A DNA stretch of 64,000 bases from Holothuria scabra (GCA_037179385.1 CM074181.1:48566394-48630393); one strand, 5' to 3'; positions 33,120 through 46,718 are shown, counted from the stretch's first letter. The notes: generated by a model from the letters alone, not told the origin. Translations and numbers: made by a program.

Positions 33120-33700
33120 ATTGTTGGGAGTTGGGGGAAGGGGGTCAGAGCCATACCCTTGGGTTACATCTCAGAGTATAGATGACTGCTCAAGCCTTGT
33201 ACGTTTTCAATGAGTCTGTTTCTCACACACTGGTCACATATTCGACAATACCGACGTTGGGTAAACTTGTCCAAAATTGTCGAATTTAAGGGTGAATTAT
33301 GTGGTCAGACACCATTTTCTTGGGTTTCTCTCAACTTCGCTGGCGAACAATTGAAAAATTTGCCCAATTTCAGTATTGCCATATACGTTACCAGCAATTA
33401 CTATTAGTTAACATTTTTACCCAACTATTTTTACATATTAAGGCACTTATTAACCAAAAGCTTACCTGGATTGAAATACTCGCCGCAGTTCGTCTTCAAT
33501 CAAAATGCAAGGAGACAATTTTCTTTCTTCCCTTTTGTATTAGCATAGTGTATAAATCCAAGAAATGAGAGGTCTCGTACTACCCACAAAATATATATTG
33601 TGAAACTTCAGCTCAAAATTTAAGCCTCTATGTATTGTTGTATTGTGTATTGTTGGGAGTTGGGGAAGGAGGTCAGAGCCATACCTTTTTTATCATGTTT
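33120..33700 (+). repeat. direct repeat of about 45 bp bracketing 530 bp
   Basis: GTATTGTTGGGAGTTGGGG...GGTCAGAGCCATACC occurs at 33119-33162 and again at 33648-33687. Nothing recognised lies between apart from AT-rich sequence. This may be a short duplication or the flanks of an unrecognised insertion. Confidence 0.45.
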
Positions 33701-34077
33701 GGCATCTAATTTTAAAGGTCCTCTGTTGTCTATTTGTTATATTTTTGTTTATACATTGAAATTGAGATAGTACATAAGTACGCCTGCTATTAGTGAATTG
33801 CAATCTTAAAAACTGTTTTTCAAATTTCATTTGAGTACAGGTAGTGTATGATTTTAAAATTATCCTGTCGATTCCAAAAGCTTGGGATGCGGACGGATTG
33901 AGAGTACGCTTTTTCAATAATTGGTTAAACGACAAACGAGTGTTTAGTATGCGCTTCTTCCTCATTCAAAGAAGAGAAAGACGGGTAATTGTGCACCATT
34001 TACAAATAGTAAGGGCGCCCTCCTAAAATCTTTACCTAAGCGTTGATGTTCCGTGTTGATGTTCCGTTATATCTCCC

Positions 34078-34540
34078 TCGCTTTTCAGCCTTTTGGCTGA
34101 GATCATGTGTAGTATCTGTTTTTCTATAGACGAATCCGATTAACGCTTGTTTTTAGTGACTGTAGGCCGCCATTAGTGTGGTCCATCAGCCTTGAATTGT
34201 CTTCATTTATTGTTTACATGAATTTCAAACCCTCATATTTAATGCCCTTGGAAAATTTAACATACAAATTAGTGTACAACCATCCATGATAGAGGTAAGC
34301 AAGGAAATGGAAAATCTTAAAGGTGACGGACATCAGTTATGGCCGACTGAAATCAGACCATCACTTGCTGTCCGGATTCGTGTATACATGACAGACCGAT
34401 GATGTGAATGGTCTGAGGGCCGTGGCTTTGGTCAACGGTATTGTTCTTGGGAACGTAATAGCTTTTTCAAGAAGGAGTTTACAGTTTGGTTTCGCAAAAC
34501 GACCCCTTCCCAGAGGGTCCGAGGAGGACTTTGGGAAAAG
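34078..34540 (+). mobile_element. U2-snRNA-headed SINE, split by a nested DNA element
   Basis: 34078-34125 reads like the first part of U2 snRNA: TCGCTTTTCAGCCTTTTGGCTGAGATCA..GTGTAGTATCTGTT. A complete ATAGACGAATCCG element (34126-34385) interrupts it. The SINE body then follows (GATGTGAATGGTCTGAGGGCC, ..TGGTTTCGCAAAACGACCCC, CCAGAGGG, GAGGACTTT). It is not a functional snRNA gene, because only the head matches U2. Confidence 0.7.
34126..34385 (+). mobile_element. ATAGACGAATCCG element, copy 5, nested in the U2 SINE
   Basis: Termini ATAGACGAATCCGATTAAC and CTGTCCGGATTCGTGTAT, with TA on either side. It is flanked by SINE head on the left and SINE body on the right, so it inserted after the SINE. 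Confidence 0.75.
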
Positions 34541-34599
34541 CAGTTAAAAAGAAGGGTTTAAGGTCATATCAAGCTTGGTATTTTAGAGGTGTACTTATT

Positions 34600-35060
34600 C
34601 TTAGCATTTTGATGAAATTTGCATTGAAATCCGATGTGTACTTCTCAAGATATGAGCAGGTAACGTATTCAAATTTTCAACAAACCGTTCGAACTTGAAG
34701 CAGGCACATAATTATAACATCATATCCCAAAATTAATGGGCAGTTTTTTGTTTTTCTTTAAACTTTGCAGCTTATTTCCTCCTCAACAGTCTCATATTAT
34801 CAAAATGTGATTGGAAAAGTGACTTGAGAACTTTTCAAACTTTACAACCCATGAGGAGGTCTTCTTCCTATTGACGTCAAGGTCAACACAACAGTCTGAA
34901 AAACAAAGGGAAACAAAGCATTCCTTGTCAATGTGAGGAAGTGATATAATCTCTGCTGCCCTCAATATTACTTTGGAACACAAATCTAGTAACTTCATTT
35001 GCTGATATCTCAAGAAATGCATGTCCGATTTGAATAGAAATTTCACCATTTGGGTAGAAT
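34600..35060. repeat. loose inverted repeat, arms about 50 bp
   Basis: GATGAAATTTGCATTGAAATCC..TTCTCAAGATATGAGCA near 34609-34657 is matched in reverse near 35000-35048 (TGAAATTTCTATTCAAATCG..TTCTTGAGATATCAGCA). It is probably a decayed element with approximate boundaries. Confidence 0.35.
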
Positions 35061-36975
35061 TAGTTGTTCTTTCACATGTTAAAATTGACTTTTTGCTTAA
35101 ACTTCCGCTTTAAATATCCCTGTCAACTACCCGATCTAACTAAACGAAATGTTGTATAGCTATCATGAAAAGGCAGTGCTTTTTCGATTCGTGAAATATC
35201 CCTATTGGGTATAAAACTGTCTCAGCACGTCCTTTGGATGGTGTGCACATGTATCAAACTGTAAATGTGGTGAGCTTAATGTGAATATCGATCCATGTAA
35301 ACTAACCAATTGCATTAGAAGCTAAAATATAAACTTGTAAATAAGGTGCTTTTTTCTTAAGTCCTTCAATATTCTCAGGCGAAGAACCAAGTGACGAAAT
35401 CTAACCATATCGGGCAAGGTGATCGCCATTTATGTCAGTATTGCATTCTGACATGCAGTGATTCATCTATTCATTCTGAAAGTTTCTAAAAAGTGTCTCA
35501 ACTAGTGAAGTGGTTCCACCCATACAGTATTCAACAGGTGCAGATTCAAAGAGTGGTGAATTTGCCGTAGGGGCATCAGTGCCCCTCTCACTTTGTCACA
35601 TCGACAACAAAAATATGTGCAAATCCACATAATATTAACTTAGAAGGATATCTAAGGAGACTATACTTGAGATAACCCTTTTTAGACTCACAAAAGAAAT
35701 ATGAATATTTCTTTTAAGCTTTCAGCAACTAAAACTGTTTAGTTTCACATTCCGCATACAAGCTCATTTTCTAATGATTAGCCTTCCTTACATTTAAATT
35801 TCATTTAAATATAGTGGAACATTTTACTTATCAATTTTTTGATCATAGTGCAACTGCTCAATTTTTATTTAAATATAAATTTTATTGCAAACTTCCTTAA
35901 ACCCCCTCTAAGATGCTACTTACATGCCTGGAAGATACCATTTTTAAGGGGTTGTCCCGCGCCAATCAACGGTGCACTTGACTCAGTGTTTTAGAAGTTA
36001 AGTCCCCCTTTTCGAAATTTCTTGATCCGCGTACATTTGATAAGGATAAATTTTCAAACCGGTAAAATTCGATGTTACTGACATCAAATACACGGAACAG
36101 ATGAGGGTAGAATTTATAGAGAGTTCAATGATGGAGTGCAAAGTACATTTCGTCCCTGTCCCGGCGGAGGGTTCTCTTCGGAGGGTGTTCCATCTCACCC
36201 TCTTTGTTTATTTTGGGGGCTTTTGGAAGGAAGCCGAGATGAAAAGGGGGTGCTATATTTGATTGACGCATTTGTTTTTGTTTGTTTGGAGGAGTCTCAA
36301 CTTTCCCCACGCATGAAGTGATGAGGGGAGCGCTCATCTGCTGCGGGTAATTTAGGAAAAACGAGAAGCGATTTTTCAACCCACTTAGAATTTTTTCAGT
36401 GACCTTTGAATTAATAATGCATTTCTATGCACTTAGTTCATTTAAAAGCATTAACCCTCCCTTGAAGCATTTTCTCCCTACCCCTCTCCTTCAGTGCCAT
36501 GTCTAGCTACGGGTTAGCTTGCCGTGACAACAGCTACGTGTACTTTATTAGTAAAATGCATAAAATAGACTGTACATTATGCCTCTGTGATAACTGCAAT
36601 AACTTGACTTTTCTATTCCACTAAAACAGTCCAGTACAGACGAACTGTGAATGTAGTACGATTATAATGTGGCCTTCAAACCTTTCGTTCCCGATGGTGT
36701 AAAAGATTTGGAGGCTAGCTGCCCCAACTAATTACCGTGTATTAAAGGGATGTTAAATGGTTCTAAAGAGAACGCCATCCCAAGTCTGCTTTGCACTCTC
36801 GCTACGTGCTTGTTAAAGCAGTCATTTGTTATCAGATACTACATTTTAACTTGGAAATTCTCAATCCAACTAACCAACTCACTCAACTGGTTCAGCTCTT
36901 TTATTGACATCAAAATCAAAATAAAAAAATGAAAAGCAGCTCATTTACAAATACATGCAGAGAGTGTTCTGTTTA
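35061..36975. other. no gene recognised
   Basis: AT-rich non-coding sequence with one more GC-balanced patch at about 36140-36330. The short frames there overlap on both strands and have no family resemblance. Confidence 0.4.
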
Positions 36976-36979
36976 CACA

Positions 36980-37135
36980 TTAAATGGTTCTGTATCAGTA
37001 CTGGTCAAGGTTATATCCTGAAACAATAGGCTGTAATTGTGTCAGGATGAGATTGAGTTCTAAAAAGTTGTGGGAGGGACTGGAAGAAAGTATTTTAGAA
37101 GAATTGGGACTGTTGGGGGAGGAGAAGGACTGACC
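36980..37135 (-). mobile_element. TTAA family A fragment
   Basis: Reverse-orientation blocks of family A: CCTGAAACAATAGGCTG, GGATGAGATTGAG, GTTGTGGGAGGGACT and AGAATTGGGACTGTTGGGG. Ends eroded. Confidence 0.5.
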
Positions 37136-37615
37136 TAAAGCTATCAGCTAGCTGAGCCACTGGGAAGCCTTAATGAAAGAAATCACTAGTAAAGAAGGCC
37201 CTCAACTTGTTTTCAGTTAAAGTAACAGCAAATCTCACAATTTTCTTCTTATTTCTCTTCAGAGTAGCTTTCGTAGTATTTTATGACTTAAAAACTGCAT
37301 ATTCAAGGTAAACTAAACAATTTCTTCTAGTAAATTTCGTATTTGATGAGGAAAAAATATTTTCACAAGACTCACAAGAGCCAATCACAGGACAGTCATT
37401 TACACTATTTCAGGTTGGGTGACTGCTTTTTCCCTTATATGATACTTCCTGTCATCTTTGTAGGGAATTAACTTTGTAGGGTAACTTTGGGAGAATCTCA
37501 GAAAAGAATGTTATAGCAAAGGCTGGGGAAGTTTTGGTCAAGACGTTAAAAGTTTTTACGCTTCAGGTTTTTGATTGAGGGCACTTGTCAACTAGCCCGT
37601 AGGTACAACGTGTCG

Positions 37616-37830
37616 ATTGCTTCTCGGCCTTTTTGCTAAGATCATGTGTATAGTATCTGCTCTTTTCAGCCATCTAGAATGGAGCCATACATGAAAGGCC
37701 AGATATAAATGGTGTGAGGTTGGTCAAGTGTTGTCCATCAGTCGACGTAAAAGCTTCTTTGGGAAACAGTTTATAGTTGGGTTTCGCCGAACAGCCCTTT
37801 GCCAGAGGGTCGGGAGGAATTTGGAAAACG
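37616..37830 (+). mobile_element. U2-snRNA-headed SINE
   Basis: 37616-37669 matches the 5' part of U2 snRNA nearly throughout: ATTGCTTCTCGGCCTTTTTG, then CTAAGATCA..GTGT..AGTATCTG.TCTT.TCAG, including the branch-site recognition segment GTAGTATC with a two-base insertion. The body follows: GTGAGGTTGGTCAAGTGTTG, then GTTTCGCCGAACAGCCCTTT and GCCAGAGGGTCGGGAGG. It gives the whole head-to-body order in one copy. Confidence 0.75.
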
Positions 37831-37924
37831 TACTGCATGTCCTGTTCATAACTTAGCGAGAGCGCGCTGTTTTTATTTAAATGTGTATAAAACGAACAAA
37901 GTTTCCAAAGAAGATAATTAAGCA

Positions 37925-38310
37925 GACATACCAATGATGTTAATAGTCTGAGGGCCGCGAGGTTGGTATTGTCTTTCAGTGGACGTATACGGTAGCTTCT
38001 TCGAAAAGCAGCTTATGGTTTGGTTTCGGCCCGAACGGCTCTTTGCCAGAGAATCGGGAGGACTTCAGAAAAGGAGGATTAAGCAGTTTAAAGTTTGGTT
38101 TCGTCAAACGGCCCTTTGCCAGAGGGTCGGGGGGGGGGGGACTTCAGAAAAAAAAAAGAATTACAATGGTCTGAGAGCCATTAGGTTGGTCAAGTGTTGT
38201 CCTTCAGTGAACGTATAGCTTCTTTGACAAGCAGCTAAAAGTTTGGTTTCGCCGAACGGCCCTTTGGAAAAGGATCGGGAAGACTTTAGAAAAAGAATTA
38301 CAATCGTCTA
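37925..38310 (+). repeat. tandem SINE-body copies
   Basis: There are three further body copies without the U2 head, at about 37925-38065, 38085-38150 and 38165-38300. Each has GGTTTCG(C)C-GAACGGC-CCTTTG and AGACTT/GGACTTCAGAAAA ends. Short coding frames here are repeats. Confidence 0.65.
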
Positions 38311-38794
38311 ACGCGAAACTAAAAACAGGGATGTCAGCATTCTATCTTTTTCTGAGCATTGCACTCTAGATTTAAAACTGCGTAAGACTGGAGCCCACTG
38401 AATATTAGCTATAGAATGCGTAGGCCCGGCTCATACATCAGTATAGACTGTGAAGTCCGATCGTAAACTTTTCAGTCAAGTCTAAAATCATGGCCTATAG
38501 CCTTAAAGTGTCCATAATGTGGAAGTGGCAAACCGCTAGCCCTCTCTGTCTACCGGTCGATCCAGTGAAAGACATTTGTACCCTTTATGTCAGTCACTCA
38601 TCACCCCTAACAACATTTTGGGCAGGGTTGACAAAATTGTAAATTGGTTCTGCCCTTCGATTGAAATCAAATACAAAAGATGTAGAGCACAGCTCATATC
38701 CACCGCATGCACAGGTTGTGTTTTGAATTACTCGTGAGGACTTTGGTGTATGCTTATCAGGATATACTCTTACCCCAGGTAACAATTTCTCATA

Positions 38795-38990
38795 TTGGAT
38801 CGGAAGTTCGAGTCCCGGCTGAGTCATACCGAAGACTTTAAAACGGGACCTACTGCCATTGTGATTGGTGCTCAGCATAAACAATGGATCAGGGAAAACA
38901 AGCTAGTGAGCCATAACTGGAAAAAGGACGGGCTCTACTTGAACCAATTGGTTGGAAACTGGGCGGTAACACTACATCTAACCTAGCCTA
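38795..38990 (+). mobile_element. tRNA-derived SINE, fullest copy of the 'CTGGGCGGTAA' family
   Basis: AAGTTCGAGTCCCGGCTGAG at about 38802-38821 is a strong RNA polymerase III B box. The body then runs GGGACCTACTGCC, GTGCTCAGCAT, AGTGAGCC, GGTTGGAAACTGGGCGGTAA. Related 3' parts lie at 30118 and 60380. Confidence 0.5.
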
Positions 38991-40117
38991 ACCATATGGG
39001 ATCCTTAGAGATCCTATATCCTGGCCCGTTAGGGGTCATACACTTTTGCACAGGGGATGGGTTCTTGCACAGGGGATGGGGCCCTGTGGGCGTTGGTCCC
39101 CTGACCCACGGGCATATAGGATAAATCTTGATTCCATGTTTACAATTGATATGTGGAAAAGTATGGGTAAACCGCATTCATGTTATGCATATGTTAGTCA
39201 ATAAACTGTGAAGTTTTACTAGACAATATCTGGGTTGCATGGGACTAGAAGGTAGGTCTAGATTGAGAGAAGTGAGAATGTCTGCATGCGGGTGACAATT
39301 ATTTTTCTTTAACTTTAACCGCTCTGCGAATCGAAGACAATACCATATTTCATTACAACAGGCCCGTAGCATGCAGACAAGGTTCTGTGGAAGAACGTTT
39401 TTCCTGGAGACAAGCGAGTAAAATTGTACTGAGTCAATGACAAACTTTAAACTCTATAGTCGTGCCAGTCTCTCAATGGGAGAGGGGTGCTTCCCAACTT
39501 TTCGTCCCGTTTGACTACGGGCTTGTACTGCAGACATTACTCTTGCGTGGATTGCGATGTTTTCATTTCTTGGATGTCTTATAAATTCAGTGGGAAGATT
39601 TAAATTATTTACAACCGGATTTTGAAGTATTTTGCGACGATGTTTAGAACAACAGCCTTGTTGATATAGCAAATATTGCTCATAGCTTTATAAAAATTTG
39701 ACATTTAATGATACATTACCACCTACGTTCACGGAAAACTGAATCCTTCGAATGTATGTTTACATCAAATATAGAAGAAAAATGTTACAGTCTTCTAGAC
39801 TACGGTTTGTCGGAAAGGAATTTAATTAAACTCAATTTCAAATGTTGCGAGCGAATCTTTGAGAGGAGTTTTGTGTAATTTATTAGCAACTTAAAATAAA
39901 TGTGACTTCCGTTTCAGGAAACTGTGAGAATTTCTTCCGTTCGTAAGACAACATTCTATATGGGTCAGGAATCGTTTCGATGAATGCACGTGTAAGCACC
40001 CCCCCCCCCTTATTCTCATTACAACTGCCTTGTTATGAAAGGGACCGTACTGGTCTATTTGGGGTAGATAAGAATGTCTGCAAATTTGTTCCAAAGGCTC
40101 CATTCATTGCGCTGATA

Positions 40118-40996
40118 TTGGTTTGATTTGATTTGATCTATTTATATCTCCAATTGATTTACATTACAAACAAGCCAAAAATCCACATTAAAGTAACAGA
40201 GGACATAAAACAACGGCATATGAAATCTTAGCTGAGCATAGCTATTAAACAAAAAAAGAATTAAAGGACCAGAAAAGGTAATCTTTTCAAGTCTGGCCCT
40301 TGCCCTTAAGGAAGGAAAAACGCGGAACAAACATAGGAAAACATAACATGACAAGCAGGAACAAAAGAGGGTTACGTAAATAAATTTGCATATGACAATA
40401 GATGAATTACGACAGCATATCAATTAAGTAATTTTTAAGTTTTGAATGATGCCAAGGAAAAGCAGTTGCATGTATTTGAAGGGAGGGAATTCCATAATTT
40501 AACACCTGCACAACGAACATGGAATTGCTTAACACGGGTTCTAGAAAAAAAGAGATGCAACTGACTTCTTGACCCAGTACAATAGGAATGAAAGTCAGAA
40601 CAAAAGTTGAAATAAGTTGCAAATTCATTAGAATAGAGACCGTGATAGTAGCGATACGTAAATATGCCTAACTGGAAAGTATAAAGGTCAACATAAGAGA
40701 GAATATGTAGTTCTTTGAATACGATATGACACGTTACAAATATTCCTAACTGCTCGCTTCTGAAGCTTGTGCAAGTTGCTGAGCGAAGTACTATGGGTAT
40801 TTCCCCAAGTTAAAAGGATATTAGTTAAGTGAGGAAGAATGAGGGAATTATAAAGGATGAGGGGAGCATTTCTGGGTAAGAAGTGTTTTAGTCGATTAAG
40901 GACTCCGCTCGCGCTTGTTAATTTGTCACTTACAAAGGAAATATGAGTTTTTCAATCTAATTTGTAGTCGATGTGATTTCATTAAAGGTGAATAGT
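40118..40996 (-). mobile_element. dead LINE (non-LTR retrotransposon) 3' end
   Basis: The minus strand encodes the C-terminal end of a LINE reverse-transcriptase ORF. Recognisable segments are KTHISFVSDKLTSASGVLNR, LILPHLTNILLTWGNTH, LQKRAVRNIC and, in a second frame, VKQFHVRCAGVKLWNSLPSN. A TGA replaces an expected Trp at 40952-40954. A frame change occurs around 40688. The 5' part is missing, as is usual for LINEs. It ends in short GATTTGATTTG repeats like those at CR1/L2-type 3' ends. It is non-functional. Confidence 0.75.
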
Positions 40997-41159
40997 TTGC
41001 ATAAACTGATTGTGAATACACTTACAGGTTAATTAGAAGCTGATTACTAAATAAGATAAACATCTAATGAAATAAACACTTGTTGATTGATTCATTCTGT
41101 TTGTCCCGCCGAAGGTGAATCGGTGAAATAGGCCATAGGAGGGTAATATACACGGGTAG

Positions 41160-41400
41160 CGTTCACAAGACCGAATATTCTACAGACCGAAAATCAAAAG
41201 TGGTTCACGAAACCGAAGGTTCGTAAGACCGAAAAGAGAGTAGAGTCAGCTAGACCGAAATAAGAAAGAGTTCGCGAGACTGACATTAACCTGTTAACCC
41301 GCTAACCTGTATTCATTTTCAAGCTCTCTGGGCTATTCTCATTTTCGGTCATTTTCGGTTTGGCAAACCTTTCCACACATTCGGTCTCCTCGGTGAACTC
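41160..41400. repeat. spaced AGACCGAA motifs, then TTCGGT on the other strand
   Basis: AAGACCGAA, AGACCGAAAA, AAACCGAAGG, AAGACCGAAA and AGACCGAAAT recur every 15-35 bases from 41169 to 41262. The reverse TTCGGT occurs at 41344-41384. It may be a loose inverted-repeat element. Confidence 0.35.
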
Positions 41401-41593
41401 CAGGGCGATTTGCCCCGTGGGTCTGTCCTTGGATATACGGACGTGGTTACCGGCTACCAAAGCCAGTCAAAAGAAACGATTATGTTTTGGGAGTCGGTCG
41501 AGACTTACCGACGATCATGGTGAGGAAATAAACTTTGACTGACCAGTGAAGAACAAAGAATTTAAGAGGCAGGACAACAGCAAGATGGCGTAT

Positions 41594-41767
41594 ACACTCT
41601 AAAATCAAAAGAGTGAACTTAGTCACTCTTTGACTTTTGTAGTGAACTTCACTCTTTTTGAAGGGAACTTCACTCCTCTTGGAGTGAATTTTCACTCTAA
41701 TGGAGTGAATTTACATTTTTCACTCGATCAAAGAGTGAATAAGTTCACTCTTTTGATTTTAGAGTGT
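41594..41767. mobile_element. GAGTGAA foldback element, short form
   Basis: ACACTCTAAAATCAAAAGAG at the left and CTCTTTTGATTTTAGAGTGT at the right are exact inverted repeats. Inside are repeated GGAGTGAA motifs. TA flanks it. It is a deletion form of the element at 47398. The right end touches the TTAA of the next element. Confidence 0.78.
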
Positions 41768-41768
41768 A

Positions 41769-42059
41769 TTAAAGGCCCAGTTCACTCACCCCACGCAGTA
41801 CCAATTCTCCTAACCCTCCCAAAATTGTCTGAAATTTATCCTCATCCAGATACAATCTCAGTTTATTCCTTCAAGGTGAGTAAAGAAAAACTCAATTTAT
41901 ATTATCAAAACACTCTCAGTACTGTCCATGCTGTGTAATATAAGCTTTGGTTCTCTGCATTTTTTTTAATTAGCTGTCAATCAAAGAGGTGAGCCAATTG
42001 AGAATTTCGGTACCCGGGTACCAAAATTGTAGTTTGGGGTGAGAGGTTTAGCCCTTCAA
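41769..42059 (+). mobile_element. TTAA family A element
   Basis: It starts TTAAAGGCCCAGTTCACTCA immediately after the foldback element. Body blocks are as in other copies and GGGGTGAGAGGTTTAGCCCT is near the right end. The right TTAA is mutated to TTCAA. A short internal deletion removes TTCTTACTGAAGCCCCT. Confidence 0.75.
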
Positions 42060-43215
42060 AGTAGGTTTAATAAGTCTAGGAATGGTGATTTTTATTTAGT
42101 CTAGAATGGGGAAGGTCAGTAAAATAAGATTTGCAAGATAACCAATTTTCCTAGGCTATTTGAGGGACCCCTGCGTAATTCAAAGGAAATTCGTGCCTCC
42201 GTTAATCAAACAATGCATATTTAGAATAAAGAAAACAAAAGCTCTTTTTCTCGTCAGTAATCCCTGTAAATATAACTACAAGTCCAACCTCACGGACATG
42301 GCTCTTTCTGTTGCAGTGTTGGGATTTAGTTTCCCTTTTTAAGGATTGTGACTTACTTATAGCCTAAATTTAAATTCAATTGTTCAATAGCCTTTCATTC
42401 ACTTACGATGAATGCTGAATTTATAATGTGTGTATATTTCTTGAGAGTTTGACGTCATCCAGCCATTCGTTTCACAAATGGTACACAGTTAAGTTTACTT
42501 CCTTTTTTAAACCAAAATACACACAATTTTATGAATAGACCACTTTTATAGTATAAGAGTGCAAGTATATTTTAACAATGCAAAATAATTTATCAATTGA
42601 GCAGATCGTTGCCATGTCACACGGTAGCAATTATGCAGTAACAGTACCATGTGTTTTGAGTGAGGAGGAAAAGGGAACAAGAGAAAGTTAGAGAATTTCA
42701 GTCCCGTCTGGTCGAAACAGGTAGCTTTACTCCATAATTAAAGAGTCTAATATACAAAGAGTAAATACACTTTATAAACCAAAGTTGTAATTTGTTACTT
42801 TTTGAGGCAAGTCAAAATAACTACAGTCCTTTTGACGATTCAGTTGAGGCAAGTGATGAGGAAAACTTGGGGGCAGGATTTTCTTTGGGCAGTCACTAAA
42901 TTTGCAAGTCATATGTATGACTTGATTCCAACACGCTTGCAAACATAATCATTGAAACAGGATGTCAGTTTTTTTTTTTTTTTCTTTTCTTTGTTATTTG
43001 CTTTGCAGTATTCATCAGTAGAAGCATTTTTGAAGATTTGTTCAAAGTGGGTTCTGAACTCGCTTGAAAAGAGCTGTGCGTCGAAACCAATCGTTACTAC
43101 TGAAGGATATAGCAATCTTCGCTGACAAACTCTTGATCTTCAGATCTCTGCTTCAAGCTTTGAGGGTTTGTGTTGCGTGGCTACATTCAGTGGATGAAGA
43201 GAACAGATACTCCTA
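42060..43215. other. no gene recognised
   Basis: AT-rich sequence with a T-run near 42969-42982. Short frames in several phases have no recognisable family. Confidence 0.4.
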
Positions 43216-43480
43216 TTATAGAGGTCATACACATGACGTCAAAGCGTTTCAAGATGTTAATCTCGACGTCTCTGATCACCTGCGTAGCGCCTCTGTGGCT
43301 GCAGCCCCTTTTAGGCTGCCTCGTAGCGATGAGCTGGACGAAAAATTCGTCCGCCCCGCGGGCTACGTCTCTGCATGGTCATGCGCAGTTGGGGTGTTAT
43401 ACCCAACTCACCGCGCATAAAGGAACTGGATGGCAAAATAGAGTGACGCACAACGCAGTGACGTGGGTGCACTCCCCCTC
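43216..43480 (+). repeat. GC-rich dispersed repeat
   Basis: ATAGAGGTCATACACATGACGTCA parallels ATAGAGGGTATGCACGTGACGTCA at 31333. The part from about 43270 parallels 28675-28800. A composite repeat whose class is unknown. Confidence 0.45.
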
Positions 43481-43979
43481 TATGCATGACCTTCAAGTTA
43501 GCAAGAAGGCTAAGATATATTAACCAGTTTGATTGTATAGCAGGTGTCCAATATGTACTTGTGTTTTGAAGTGCATACTCGAATAGCAATTGACGTGCAT
43601 CGAGCTAGAGTACAGAATTTTAGCTTAAAACACATGGGTTTCCTACTTTGTAAGCCGATAACTTGAGTTTTGCTGATGGGTTGAGATAAAAAATCTAGTA
43701 GTTTACTATTTTCCTAGTTATAGAGCAGTGGAAGCGGCACTTGTTTCCGTGTTTTGCCATGTTTTTTTAGACTGAAAAAATGCCAAACTTAAGGTCCTCC
43801 TGATGGATAACAATCTATGAATATGATGAAGGAGTGCATTTTACGTCACTGCTTGGAAACCGGGACACGAACTAAACAAAGCCCCAACAAAAACCGGAAC
43901 TGACAAAGAAAACAGGGATAAAAACTATTTACAGTCACAACATACAATCAAGCATAGTTCACACTAGCGATCCGGGTGG

Positions 43980-46150
<2,171 letters not shown>

Positions 46151-46154
46151 AGCC

Positions 46155-46718
46155 TTAAAGTGTACCTCAAGTCAAAAAATTCAAAAATATATATTGAAGA
46201 AAATGAAAAATGAATTCTAACAGTCCAACCCCCATCTTCATATGACATTCCTGAGATGAGATATAAAATGTTGAAGTTTATTCACTTAAAACAAAGTGGT
46301 CTATTGCGCAATAATTTGTGACTTTCTTGTTGTACAACTCACATAAAATGCTTTGTTTTCCTTTAAAATAAAAAATGTTTTTATGACCTTGAACACTTCC
46401 TGTTTCCTTGCATAGCATGTTGCACAAGGAGGACTTAATTAATTTCATCACCATATAAGAGTAAGGATGCTATCACACCTTGGTACAAGATGGGGTAACG
46501 TTCGGAAAAACAAAGAAATACAAAGATTGTAATTTGAGTGGTACAAGAATGACATCACAAATTATTGCGCAATGTACCATTTTAATTTGAGTGAATAAAC
46601 TTCAACATTAAATATCTCAGCTCAGGAATGTCCTATGAAAATGGAAGTTGGACTGTTAAAATTTATTTTCATTTTTATAATATATATTTTTGAATTTTTG
46701 ACTTTAGGTACACTTTAA
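46155..46718. mobile_element. TTAA family C element with long inverted repeats
   Basis: TTAA at both ends (46155-46158, 46715-46718). Arms of roughly 170-180 bp begin AGTGTACCTnAAGTCAAAAA and are mirrored at the right end. Arm blocks include AACAGTCCAAC, GACATTCCTGAG, TTGAAGTTTATTCACTTAAA and TTGCGCAATAATTTGTGA. About 200 unique bases lie in the middle with no useful frame. Confidence 0.82.

Noticed and set aside
34078..34125. U2 snRNA gene
   Set aside because: Only the 5' part of U2 is present, with changes. It continues into a SINE body, so it cannot make a functional snRNA.
36125..36379. Overlapping frames of 84 (minus) and 61 (plus) codons
   Set aside because: Both strands are open in a GC-balanced patch. 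Neither has domain-like sequence or splice context.
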